This document shows positions 8,329 through 18,017 of a DNA stretch of 32,498 nt, piece after piece (the stretch's first letter is position 1; every line of letters starts with the position of its first letter). Source of the stretch: an uncultured Prevotellaceae bacterium (GTDB lineage Bacteria; Bacteroidota; Bacteroidia; Bacteroidales; Bacteroidaceae); the NCBI GenBank assembly GCA_946404865.1, contig CAMJFC010000035.1, positions 1 to 32,498 of the forward strand, read 5' to 3'. The translations under genes and the position numbers were made by a program. Under the pieces are notes generated by a model. That model was not told the origin of the DNA, did not search any database, and worked only from the letters and a program-made list of their open reading frames with translations.

Positions 8329-8368
8329 CACAAAAAAAATGATATAAAAAGAAAATCGAAAGAAAAAA

Positions 8369-8407
8369 ACAAAAAAAAACTCCACCATTCCCGAAGGAAC
8401 GGCGGAG
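8369..8407 (-). terminator. Rho-independent terminator after the tRNA-Val at 8419-8492
   Basis: On the minus strand the stem CTCCGCCGTTCC / GGAATGGTGGAG, with loop TTCG, is followed by a long T-rich run. It begins about 12 bp after the tRNA end and would close an ompA/tRNA transcript. Confidence 0.85.
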
Positions 8408-8418
8408 AATCACCCCGT

Positions 8419-8492
8419 GGGCGTTGACGGATTCGAACCGCCGACCCTCTGCTTGTAAGGCAGATGCTCTAAACCAACTGAGCTAAACGCCC
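8419..8492 (-). tRNA. tRNA-Val (anticodon UAC), second identical copy
   Basis: Identical over all 74 bases to the gene at 7689-7762 (loop CTTACAA, anticodon TAC). Its 5' end lies only two bases after the T-run of the ompA terminator, and no TAnnTTTG box exists in the 54 bp between ompA and the tRNA. It may therefore be made from read-through of the ompA transcript and released by RNase P. Confidence 0.97.
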
Positions 8493-8494
8493 TC

Positions 8495-8524
8495 AAAAAA
8501 GCTTCCCGCCCGAAAGCGGGAAGC
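8495..8524 (-). terminator. Rho-independent terminator of the ompA-family gene
   Basis: A perfect GC-rich stem, GCTTCCCGC/GCGGGAAGC (8501-8524), is followed on the minus strand by TTTTTT. It starts 22 bp after the ompA stop codon. Confidence 0.88.
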
Positions 8525-8546
8525 CTTGTTCGTTGTAAGTGTCAGA

Positions 8547-9737
8547 TTACTCGGTGATCTGAACAGTAGCACGACGGTTGAACTCGATGGGCGACAATGT
8601 GTCAACACCACCCTGGCCAACGGTCTGAATCTTTGAGCGGCTCACGCCCATGTCCTCAAGCTCACCGGCAACGGTCTCAGCACGCTGCTCAGACAGCCAC
8701 TGGTTGTGCTCTGCATTACCGGTAGCGCTGTCAGCATAACCTGTTACGAGCACGCCAGTCTTGTTGTCAACAGCATACTTAGCAAGAGCGCGAACGTTCA
8801 CGAGGTCCTTCTGAGAAGCGATCTCGGTACGGTTGCAGTTGAAGAACACAGAAACGGGAGTGTTCACGAACTCCTTCATGCCCGGATTGGTGGGGCAAAC
8901 GTGGTTCTTAATGAGGTTGTTCAGGCGAGCGATCTCAGCGTTAGCATCGTTGAGCTGTGAGTTGAGAGCGTCGATCTGAGCCTGATACATAGCCTTGATA
9001 GCGTCCACATCGGGAACAGCGTCCCAAGAAGCGCGACCGAGGTTGTAGGTGAAGCCGACCTCAGCATAGAGAGTCATGTCGTGAGCTTTCCAACCTCTCT
9101 TGTAAGCGTTTCTTGCCACAACGTTCATACCATCCTTGTCAGCCTCGTTGTACTTCCAACCAAGCTCGAGGTTGATGGCGAACTTCTTTGTGATGTTGAA
9201 CTCGTTGAGCAAACCAGCGGTCACACCGATAGAAGAACGGTTGTCAGACCAGTTGCGGGTGAAGTCAGCACCACCGAAGGGAATGAAATTCCACACACGG
9301 TTGGGGTTGTAGCCCAGCAACATGTTGCTCAGGTTGAACATCACTGCAGGATTGATTGAGAAGAATTTGTAGTGGTGTGAGTATTCTTTGTCCTGAGCTG
9401 CACGATTATAATGGTCGGGATACATAGCCTGTCCCCAGAGACCCATGCCTTTCACGCGAACACCGATACCGGGAGTAAACCACTTACCGATAGCAACAGA
9501 GAAACCTCCATGAGTGCGCTTACCATTGGTGGGGAAGCCGTCGAACATGTCGGTGTGATCAATTCCTTGTTCATGCTCCTGCGAGCCAATGAACCAATTC
9601 CAGTTGGCGCCAACCTGGATGAACCAGTTGCTCCAGAAGGAATTCGTAGCGACGCTGTATTTATTCACAACGTCATTCTGAGCCATTGAGGCAACAGAAA
9701 CGCCAGCAAAAGCCAGCACCATGAATAATTTTTTCAT
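8547..9737 (-). CDS. OmpA-family major outer membrane protein
   Basis: A 396-residue outer-membrane protein. Signal peptide at residues 1-19 (ending ASMAQ), then an N-terminal beta-barrel of about 230 residues rich in aromatic residues and alternating strands. A short coiled-coil linker follows (about residues 243-270, QIDALNSQLNDANAEIARLN), then a C-terminal OmpA peptidoglycan-binding domain (about 295-396) with the signature LSEQRAETVAGEL and the final RRATVQITE. The domain tethers the outer membrane to peptidoglycan through diaminopimelate-binding Asp and Arg residues. A strong promoter and a strong terminator flank it, consistent with an abundant single-gene transcript. Confidence 0.95.
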   Translation of the reverse strand: MKKLFMVLAFAGVSVASMAQNDVVNKYSVATNSFWSNWFIQVGANWNWFIGSQEHEQGIDHTDMFDGFPTNGKRTHGGFSVAIGKWFTPGIGVRVKGMGLWGQAMYPDHYNRAAQDKEYSHHYKFFSINPAVMFNLSNMLLGYNPNRVWNFIPFGGADFTRNWSDNRSSIGVTAGLLNEFNITKKFAINLELGWKYNEADKDGMNVVARNAYKRGWKAHDMTLYAEVGFTYNLGRASWDAVPDVDAIKAMYQAQIDALNSQLNDANAEIARLNNLIKNHVCPTNPGMKEFVNTPVSVFFNCNRTEIASQKDLVNVRALAKYAVDNKTGVLVTGYADSATGNAEHNQWLSEQRAETVAGELEDMGVSRSKIQTVGQGGVDTLSPIEFNRRATVQITE

Positions 9738-9803
9738 AACCTTTATTAATTAAACAATCAAAAAAATATATCTTTTTAAGAAGCTTCGACGCGAATTCGT
9801 GGG

Positions 9804-9835
9804 CAAAGATAATCATATTTTTTAAAACTTATCAA
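9804..9835 (-). promoter_or_regulatory. Bacteroidetes promoter of the ompA-family gene
   Basis: Minus-strand TTG (9833-9835), 21 bases, then TATCTTTG (9804-9811). The start is predicted near 9800, giving a leader of about 60 bases. The surrounding stretch is extremely A/T-rich. Confidence 0.78.
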
Positions 9836-9910
9836 TTTTTCTTCATATTTTTTCATTTTTTGGTTAAAAAAAATGCACAAAATGGGAAAAACGAGCAAAA
9901 AGAGGTGTTT

Positions 9911-11722
9911 TTAAGCCAACATTTGCTCAATTTCCTTCTGTTGTAAGATATTTTGGATGGGAAGGCCCTCGGGGGTTCGATTGACATCACGACAACCAAA
10001 AAGACGGTTGACCACCATGTCCATTTCTTCATTGGTGAGCACCTGCCCGTATGGAATGGCTGCCGCACGGGCCATGGTCAATGCCAGACGCTCATTTTGC
10101 GCCTGCGACGCCTCGTGCGTCTCTTCCAACGCCTCATGCACAAAGTCGCGCAACAGACGTTCACCCCCTACCCCGTCCATCTCGGTGGGTATGCCATTGA
10201 CAGCAAAACTGCCGCCACCCAGGTCTGACACATCAAAACCCATCGTCTCTAAACTGGGGAGCAGTCCACGCAAGGCCACGGCCTCGGCTGGTGCGATCGT
10301 GAGCATCTCCGGGAAGAGCAACCGCTGTGCCGCCCATGTGTGTGATGCGGTCTTATTAAGGAACTCCTCGAAGAGGATGCGCACATGCGCCCGGTGCTGG
10401 TCGATGATCATCAGTCCCGACTTCACTGCCGTCATGATATACTGTCCCTTATACTGATAGTGGGCAGGCGACTTCTCGGCGATGGCATCTGCCGGTGTGA
10501 CCGGTGCGTCAAAAAGCTCAGGCTCTTGCTGCTGTGGTGTGTTGGATGGCGACAGCTCGGGGAAGAGCGACTCCCATTGACTGGGCGCACTCTTCCGCGG
10601 TTGTGAGCCAGCACCCTTGAAGGGATTGTATTGGGGATTATAATTCACCTTTGGCGGTTGCGCCGTCGCGGTGGGGTCGAAGACGGGTATGTCGGGTTTC
10701 CCTTCTGTGTCGAAATCGATGGTTGGCACCAAATTAAACTTCCCGATGGCATCCTTGACGGCGGCCGTGAGCACCTGCCAGATGGCTTGTTCATTCTCAA
10801 ACTTGATTTCCGTCTTGGTGGGGTGTATATTGACGTCGATGTCACTGGGTTCTACATCGAAATAGATGAAATAGGGTACTTGCTCGCCCTGAGGCACCAC
10901 CCGCTCGTATGCATTTTGAACGGCACGGTGGAAATAGGGATGCTTCATGTAACGCCCGTTGACGAAGAAGAACTGCTGGGCTCCCTTTTTCCTGGCTGCT
11001 TCAGGTTTTCCAACAAACCCATAAATACGGCACATCACGGTCTCCACCCCTACGGGAATCAGGTCTTGATTGAGGCGCTTACCGAAAATATCGATGATGC
11101 GCTGCCTCAGCCCCGTCCGATGCAGGTGCAACAATTCCGAGCCGTTGCTGACAAGTTTGAAGGCCACTTGGGGGTTAACCAATGCGATGCGCTCAAACGC
11201 GATAAGGATATTATTGAGTTCCGTGGTGTTCGACTTAAGGAATTTACGCCGTGCCGGTACATTGTAGAACAAATTTTCGACCAGGAAATTAGAGCCTTCG
11301 GGACAGGCCACTATCTCTTGTCCGCGAAACTTCGACCCGGCAATATTGACCTGCGTCCCCACGTCATCGCCACGCCGACGTGTCTTGAGTGTCACCTGCG
11401 CCACGGCCGCCACCGACGGCAACGCCTCGCCACGGAACCCCATCGTGGTGAGCGCAAAGAGGTCGTCGGCCTTACGGATCTTTGATGTGGCATGACGTTC
11501 GAACGCCAAACGGGCGTCGGTGTCGGACATTCCCACACCATCATCAATGACCTGAATAGACGTGCGCCCGGCATCCACCACGATGACGGTGATGTGACTG
11601 GCCTCTGCATCCACAGCATTCTCTACCAGCTCCTTGATGACGGAAGCCGGTCGCTGTATCACTTCACCAGCTGCAATCTGGTTGGCTACAGAGTCGGGTA
11701 ATAACTGTATGATGTCAGACAT
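9911..11722 (-). CDS. mutL: DNA mismatch repair protein MutL
   Basis: A 603-residue MutL. The N-terminal GHKL ATPase has its motifs intact: ELVENAVDAE (31-40), DDGVGM (60-65) and GFRGEAL (95-101). Next come the transducer domain, a Pro/Gln-rich linker (about 340-420) and a C-terminal dimerisation domain. In nicking MutL proteins the C-terminal domain carries DQHA(X)2E(X)4E and CPHGRP; here the first reads DQHRAHVRILFE (441-452), losing the Ala and the first Glu, and the second is replaced by NRTPEGLP. Endonuclease activity is therefore doubtful, though this may be normal for the lineage. It is the last gene of the guaB cluster, separated from ostA by a repeat-filled 203-bp gap. Confidence 0.96.
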   Translation of the reverse strand: MSDIIQLLPDSVANQIAAGEVIQRPASVIKELVENAVDAEASHITVIVVDAGRTSIQVIDDGVGMSDTDARLAFERHATSKIRKADDLFALTTMGFRGEALPSVAAVAQVTLKTRRRGDDVGTQVNIAGSKFRGQEIVACPEGSNFLVENLFYNVPARRKFLKSNTTELNNILIAFERIALVNPQVAFKLVSNGSELLHLHRTGLRQRIIDIFGKRLNQDLIPVGVETVMCRIYGFVGKPEAARKKGAQQFFFVNGRYMKHPYFHRAVQNAYERVVPQGEQVPYFIYFDVEPSDIDVNIHPTKTEIKFENEQAIWQVLTAAVKDAIGKFNLVPTIDFDTEGKPDIPVFDPTATAQPPKVNYNPQYNPFKGAGSQPRKSAPSQWESLFPELSPSNTPQQQEPELFDAPVTPADAIAEKSPAHYQYKGQYIMTAVKSGLMIIDQHRAHVRILFEEFLNKTASHTWAAQRLLFPEMLTIAPAEAVALRGLLPSLETMGFDVSDLGGGSFAVNGIPTEMDGVGGERLLRDFVHEALEETHEASQAQNERLALTMARAAAIPYGQVLTNEEMDMVVNRLFGCRDVNRTPEGLPIQNILQQKEIEQMLA

Positions 11723-11758
11723 ATTATTCTTTTGTTGACAAAATTTTCATGTGGATTC

Positions 11759-11798
11759 AGGAGTGAAGGAGTGAAGGAGTGGAGGAGTGCAGGAGTGA
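11759..11798 (+). repeat. Octamer tandem repeat AGGAGTGN, five units
   Basis: Five consecutive 8-bp units AGGAGTG followed by A, A, G, C, A, with no other differences. The array ends in AGACAATA. The 16 bases at 11791-11806 recur exactly, inverted, at 25635-25650. Confidence 0.9.
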
Positions 11799-11834
11799 AG
11801 ACAATACTCTATTTATTGAGTTTTCTCCTGCTCC

Positions 11835-11939
11835 TTGCCCCCTACCTCTTACCTCTCACCTCTTACCCCTTACCTCTTACCTCTCACCCCTTACCTCTTA
11901 CCCCTCACCCCTTACCTCTTACCCCTTACTTCTTATTTC
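11835..11939 (+). repeat. Degenerate heptamer tandem array TYACCYC, about 14 units
   Basis: In strict 7-bp register the units are TTACCTC, TTACCCC, TCACCTC and TCACCCC, with only C/T transitions between them, from 11842 to 11925; a degenerate TTGCCCC precedes them. The register continues unbroken through TTACTTC and TTATTTC, which are the stop codon and final Lys and Asn codons of the OstA-like gene. The minus strand carries several GGGG tracts. Confidence 0.9.
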
Positions 11940-13536
11940 CTTTCCCTCTCCAAATAAAGATGTCTTCTTTACTGACGGGACGTACTTCGTCATACCAGGC
12001 GAACTGTGGGAGGTGGTCCTGACCGGGAGGTATCTGCGTCATCGGATAGAGGGTGCCCTCGGCTTTCGCCATCCATATCTTTTCCAATTTACGCTCGGGC
12101 GAGATGTACATCCGCATGGTATCTGTCTCCGTATAATTGAGTCCTATCAGCGAACTGTCTTTGTCGTCCATGGGAAAATACACCACCATGACATTGCCCT
12201 CAGCCACATTGCGCCGCAAATTCCCCTCTTGGTCGAAGAAGGAGTGCATGATTTTAGACGCCACCTGATTGTAATGTTCTCTGTCGCTCATCATTTCTAT
12301 GGAGAGGGCATTCCCTGTGACGTGAGCCTCGCGCAAGGTTGAGTCGTTCATATAGACCAAAATCTGATTGCCCAGGAGTTGGCGTCCGCCATTCCACAGT
12401 ATAGGGTCAACATACATGGTCAGCGAGGAGTCGCGCGAACAAATGACCAACGAGTCACACACCGCCTGCACATCACGTCTATACGCGCGTACCTTATTAT
12501 AACAATATACCTCTCGATACACAGAATCGGTGTCGATATTGAAGGCTTGCACCCGCATGGTGTCGGCGTGCAGATAGAGTGTATCCTTCTGCGAATAGTC
12601 CATAAACATGGCATTTTGTGTGGCCACCCCTGCTCCCGTCCTCTCGTCGTAAGTGAAGTAATCGGCATGCAACTCGTTTTTGTTGCGTTTGTCCACATAC
12701 ACCACATTTCCTATGCCCCTACTAATTTTCGTGGCACTGTCGTAGTATAGACTGTCGCCCACCACCGAACGGGCCGCATTCTCAATCATGGAGCGGTCGA
12801 ACATCTCGGTACGGTCGCCATTCATGTAGTAATAGCCGTTGGATGAGATGATCTGATATCCGTCTTTATGGGAGTAGATGGTCGAAGGACTCACGATTTG
12901 CGCCCTTCCCTCACGGTCGTCGTAATAGAGCGTGTCTGTTCGTATCTCGTAATCAGGACTCTTCAGCGTAACGTTAAAATAGGCTGATGCCTCCCGGGTG
13001 TCGAGGTTATACCTGCCCCAGTCGCTCACGAGGTCAACGTTCTTTTTCGAGTCATGGTAGTGTCCTCCCTCGGCATAAAACACATAATTGAACTTTCGGT
13101 CATAGTTGAGGCTGTCGGTCTTGAGCACAGATGTCTTACGATGGGTCACCACCACATTTTTCCGCGCGAAGACCATCTCACGTTCGGGACGCCCGTCATA
13201 CCAGGCATAGTCGGAGGTGAGTGTGAGCGTGTCATGTTGGTTCATGCGCACATGTCCGAAAGCCTCGAAGGTATTGTCGCGCTCATTGAAATAAGCGCTG
13301 TCGCACCTCAGCGTTGTACCGGCATGCCGGAAAGCGACATTTCCCTTGACAATCTGTATATTGGGCTTCTTGTATTGATCATACATCAATTGGTCGGCAT
13401 GGTCAAGATACACTTTCTGGTCTTTCGCCTGCCTTCGTTGGGCGGTGGCAGAAAGAGTCACGACAAAGAGGCATAGAACCAGAAAAAGGATTCTATGCCC
13501 ATAGAGATGTCGATATGTATCGTAACTTGTTGTCAT
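11926..13536 (-). CDS. OstA/LptA-like LPS-transport protein
   Basis: A 536-residue periplasmic protein with a signal peptide (hydrophobic HRILFLVLCLFVVTLSATAQ, cleavage near residue 33). Repeated beta-strand units follow, such as DHADQLMYDQYKK, IVKGNVAFRHAGTTLRCDSA and FEAFGHVRMNQHDT, as in the OstA/LptA beta-jellyroll that bridges LPS across the periplasm. Bacteroidetes carry long single-chain versions of this family. The start is taken as the ATG at 13536, which overlaps the TGA of the preceding PpiC gene (ATGA) and implies coupled translation; an in-frame ATG nine bases upstream is the alternative. The link to LPS export fits lptB elsewhere in the window. The stop codon lies inside the heptamer array. 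Confidence 0.85.
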   Translation of the reverse strand: MTTSYDTYRHLYGHRILFLVLCLFVVTLSATAQRRQAKDQKVYLDHADQLMYDQYKKPNIQIVKGNVAFRHAGTTLRCDSAYFNERDNTFEAFGHVRMNQHDTLTLTSDYAWYDGRPEREMVFARKNVVVTHRKTSVLKTDSLNYDRKFNYVFYAEGGHYHDSKKNVDLVSDWGRYNLDTREASAYFNVTLKSPDYEIRTDTLYYDDREGRAQIVSPSTIYSHKDGYQIISSNGYYYMNGDRTEMFDRSMIENAARSVVGDSLYYDSATKISRGIGNVVYVDKRNKNELHADYFTYDERTGAGVATQNAMFMDYSQKDTLYLHADTMRVQAFNIDTDSVYREVYCYNKVRAYRRDVQAVCDSLVICSRDSSLTMYVDPILWNGGRQLLGNQILVYMNDSTLREAHVTGNALSIEMMSDREHYNQVASKIMHSFFDQEGNLRRNVAEGNVMVVYFPMDDKDSSLIGLNYTETDTMRMYISPERKLEKIWMAKAEGTLYPMTQIPPGQDHLPQFAWYDEVRPVSKEDIFIWRGKGNKK

Positions 13537-14957
13537 CTTACCCAACCGTCATATTCAAAATCGCAGTCCCGGTATTGCGCATCCATCCGCACGTATGTGC
13601 TTTTAAGCTTTTGTTTTACCCAGTCTTGAAGCAGCTGCTCCCGCCGCTTGGCCAACACGATGTCGCGCATTTCCTGGAAGTCTTCGGTGATGGTGGCCCG
13701 ATGACTCTCGGTCCGGCTTTTCAACCGGATGATGGCGCACACAGTTTTGCCACGGTTATTGATCATCGTGAAAGCAGAAGAGATCTCACCAGGTTGCAGT
13801 TTTTCCACCTCCCTTGCCACCTCTGTCGGCAGGTCTTGCATGCGGAATCTCGACGTACGCGTCATGGTCGCCTCGTCCACATTGGCCATCAGTCCATGAT
13901 TGGAACGGGTGTCTTTATCATCACTGAGATAGGTAGCCGCCTCGTCGAAGGGGAATTTTTCGGCCCGGATGTCATTGGCGACAGAGTCGAGACGTAACTT
14001 CATCTCTTCAATGGCCTCACTGCTGATTTGCGGCTTGAGCAAGATATGCCGCACATTGATGCGATCGCCTCTCCGGTCAATGAGCTGAATGATGTGATAA
14101 CCAAATTCCGACTCAACGATTTTGGAAATCTTCTGAGGGTCGGTCAGGTTGAACGCCACTGCGGCGAATGCGGGGTCGAGCCTGGAGCGGGCCTCATAAC
14201 CCAGTTCACCTCCCTGCCTTGCCGACCCGTCTTCGGAATAGAGGCGCGCCAAGGTGGCAAAGGTGGTCTCGCCGTTGTTGACCCTGTCGGTGAACTCTCT
14301 TAATTGGTTCTTGACACGGTTCACCTCCTCATCGGTCACCTTCGGCTCTTTGGTGATGATTTGCACCTCGACCGTTGTAGGGATAAGGGGCAGACTGTCC
14401 TCAGGCACATCTTTGAAGAATGCTCTGACCTCGGCAGGCGATACAGTGATGTCACTAACCAGTTTCTGCTTCATTTTCTGCACGAGTTCACGGTTTTTGA
14501 AATCATCGTGCATTTCTTGGCGCATCTGGGTGATGCTCTGCTTGCGATATTCCTCCAATTTCTCACGGGAGCCTATCATCTGCACCCAATAATTGATTTG
14601 CTCTTCAATGCTCTGGGTGATTTCGGCCTCCGATACCTCTATACTGTCAATGGCCGCCTGATGCAAGAACAGTTTTTGTACGGCCAACTGCTCAGGTATC
14701 GCACAATCAGGGTTTCCGTTCCACTTCATCCCTTCAGCCTCGCCTTGCAATCGCATCATCTCAATGTCTGAGCGAAGGATGGGCTCGTCGCCTACCACCC
14801 ACACCACTTCATCCACCACATGGTGTTTTGGTTCGGTTGTCGGTACGCTGTCATTTGCGGATGGCGAAGCGCCTGTCACACCTTTGGGGGTGCTCATCGC
14901 CTGCACCGTCAGTACGGCGGCCGCCATGCACGCAGCCAGCTGAAAGATTTTTTTCAT
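13533..14957 (-). CDS. SurA-like periplasmic peptidyl-prolyl isomerase with two PpiC domains
   Basis: A 474-residue exported chaperone. Signal peptide MKKIFQLAACMAAAVLTVQA, then a SurA-type N-terminal helical domain (VDEVVWVVGDEPILRSDIEM), a first parvulin domain around 180-275 (VQIITKEP, ending EFGYHIIQLIDRRGD) and a second parvulin domain at about 285-390 (INVRHILLKP onward). SurA-family proteins escort beta-barrel precursors across the periplasm. The ATG at 14957 is preferred to an in-frame GTG two codons upstream because it starts the signal peptide cleanly. It lies 13 bp after the other ppiC gene and overlaps the OstA-like gene by four bases. Confidence 0.92.
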   Translation of the reverse strand: MKKIFQLAACMAAAVLTVQAMSTPKGVTGASPSANDSVPTTEPKHHVVDEVVWVVGDEPILRSDIEMMRLQGEAEGMKWNGNPDCAIPEQLAVQKLFLHQAAIDSIEVSEAEITQSIEEQINYWVQMIGSREKLEEYRKQSITQMRQEMHDDFKNRELVQKMKQKLVSDITVSPAEVRAFFKDVPEDSLPLIPTTVEVQIITKEPKVTDEEVNRVKNQLREFTDRVNNGETTFATLARLYSEDGSARQGGELGYEARSRLDPAFAAVAFNLTDPQKISKIVESEFGYHIIQLIDRRGDRINVRHILLKPQISSEAIEEMKLRLDSVANDIRAEKFPFDEAATYLSDDKDTRSNHGLMANVDEATMTRTSRFRMQDLPTEVAREVEKLQPGEISSAFTMINNRGKTVCAIIRLKSRTESHRATITEDFQEMRDIVLAKRREQLLQDWVKQKLKSTYVRMDAQYRDCDFEYDGWVR

Positions 14958-14970
14958 CTGCACGTCTTGT

Positions 14971-16389
14971 CTAATGTTTATTTACAGTAGCCACCACATC
15001 TTTATTGACCACCACGGTATAGCGTTTGCGTAATTCTGCAACCCACTCTTTCTCCAACTGGTCCTGATAGTCGGCCACCACCAGTCCCTTCACGTCGGTA
15101 TAGTCCTTAGGCGCCTTGAGCACTTTGCCGTAAGTGGCGTCGATGGGATAGTCTTTCGTGGGTTCTACGGTGACGTTTTTCTTGAACACCTCTTTGTCCA
15201 CCAATTTGCTGTCGCCGGGTTTGAAGATGCCCTTCTCCACCCGTATGCGTATCACTGAGTCGGCATTGAAGGTTGTGCGCAACCGTTCATTCCACTGGTC
15301 AAACGGTATCTTCTTCACACAGTCTTTCACTGCCTTCACATCGCTCTTTACCTTGACATGGTAAGCGATGCCCTTGAAGCGAGGCTGATCCCATGCGTAT
15401 TTTTTCTTATTCTTCTTGAAGTACGCAGCCAACCCGGCCTCGTCTTTTGCCGCTTTATCCCAAACGTGTTGATTGCTGATCTCATAGAGCAACAGTCCGT
15501 CGTGGTATTCACGGATGAGGTTTTCCAATTCAGGGTCATCGGCCTTCATCTCGTCGGCCTTGTTTTCCAGAATGGCTTCCTTGGTGGTGTTCTGCTCCTT
15601 TGCCATTTCTTGAAGTCTGCGGTCGATAATGCTCTCACGGATGCCCCGCTGGTCGATGAATCTGATGATGTCGTTTTTCAATGAGTCGAAGGGGAAGAAT
15701 TTCGACTTGTCGTTCATCAGGATGATATGGTAGCCATAGGGCGAGAGGACGGGTTGCGACATCTCTCCTTTGCGAAGTGCATAAGCTGCCCGCTCAAACT
15801 CGGGAATGGTCTGTCCGGGTTGTATCCACGGCAGTTCTCCGCCATTGACGGCTGTGCCCTTGTCATCAGAGCATTGTTTTGCTAACGTAGCGAAGTCGGC
15901 TCCTGCGCGCAGGGCATTATAGATGGAGTCGATGCGCACCTTGGCCTTGCTCTGCTGCTCGGCCGTCGCATTCTGGTCAAGCCGGAGCAGGATGTGGGCG
16001 GGTTTAATCAGACCGCCAAGTGAATCCACTTGATGTTGTGTAATGTCGTAGATACGCCGCGCTTCTGCGTTGACATCATCATCATTGATGATAAAGGGCC
16101 GTATCTGCTGGTCGCGGTATTGCGCGAACTCGCTCTTAAACGAGGCGGTGGTATCGATTTTAGCATCGAGTGCCGCAGCCACTTTCAGTTTATAATTGAT
16201 AAACAACTCGACGTATTCATCCACGCTCTTTTTGTCGATGACTCCATCGGAATTGTTTTTGTTGTACGAATACTCAAACTCCGACCGTGTGACGGGCTGG
16301 CCGTTGATGACCATGATAATCGGGTCGTTCTGCGCCTGGGCGGTCATTGTCATCAAAAGCAATACCGCCAAAAGTGACTTCCATTTCAT
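14971..16389 (-). CDS. Periplasmic PpiC-type peptidyl-prolyl isomerase
   Basis: A 472-residue exported protein with signal peptide MKWKSLLAVLLLMTMTAQAQ. The N-terminal chaperone segment (MVINGQPVTRSEFEYSYNKN) and helical region precede one recognisable parvulin domain at about residues 125-230 (IKPAHILLRL; GGELPWIQPGQTIPEFERAA; SPYGYHIILM). The C-terminal ~200 residues include a second region (KGIAYHVKVKSDVKAVKDCV) too diverged to call a parvulin domain with confidence. It lies between guaB and the SurA-like gene and probably shares the guaB transcript. An outer-membrane protein folding role is inferred from family and neighbours. Confidence 0.9.
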   Translation of the reverse strand: MKWKSLLAVLLLMTMTAQAQNDPIIMVINGQPVTRSEFEYSYNKNNSDGVIDKKSVDEYVELFINYKLKVAAALDAKIDTTASFKSEFAQYRDQQIRPFIINDDDVNAEARRIYDITQHQVDSLGGLIKPAHILLRLDQNATAEQQSKAKVRIDSIYNALRAGADFATLAKQCSDDKGTAVNGGELPWIQPGQTIPEFERAAYALRKGEMSQPVLSPYGYHIILMNDKSKFFPFDSLKNDIIRFIDQRGIRESIIDRRLQEMAKEQNTTKEAILENKADEMKADDPELENLIREYHDGLLLYEISNQHVWDKAAKDEAGLAAYFKKNKKKYAWDQPRFKGIAYHVKVKSDVKAVKDCVKKIPFDQWNERLRTTFNADSVIRIRVEKGIFKPGDSKLVDKEVFKKNVTVEPTKDYPIDATYGKVLKAPKDYTDVKGLVVADYQDQLEKEWVAELRKRYTVVVNKDVVATVNKH

Positions 16390-16425
16390 TCGTTCGTTGA
16401 TTATGCGGTTGTTGAGTTTTTATGT

Positions 16426-17949
<1,524 letters not shown>

Positions 17950-18017
17950 CTAAACAAGATGACAGACAGCCCTCTTTTCTCTTTGTTTTAATTGTATTTA
18001 ACTTTGAGGTCGCGCCA

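Noticed and set aside
10631..11485. Plus-strand open frame opposite mutL
   Set aside because: Antisense shadow of the well-conserved MutL N-terminal and transducer regions; no start context or homology cue.
11779..12342. Plus-strand open frame with a Leu/Pro/Thr-Ser repeat N-terminus
   Set aside because: Its first part is simply a translation of the octamer and heptamer arrays and the rest is antisense to the OstA-like gene.
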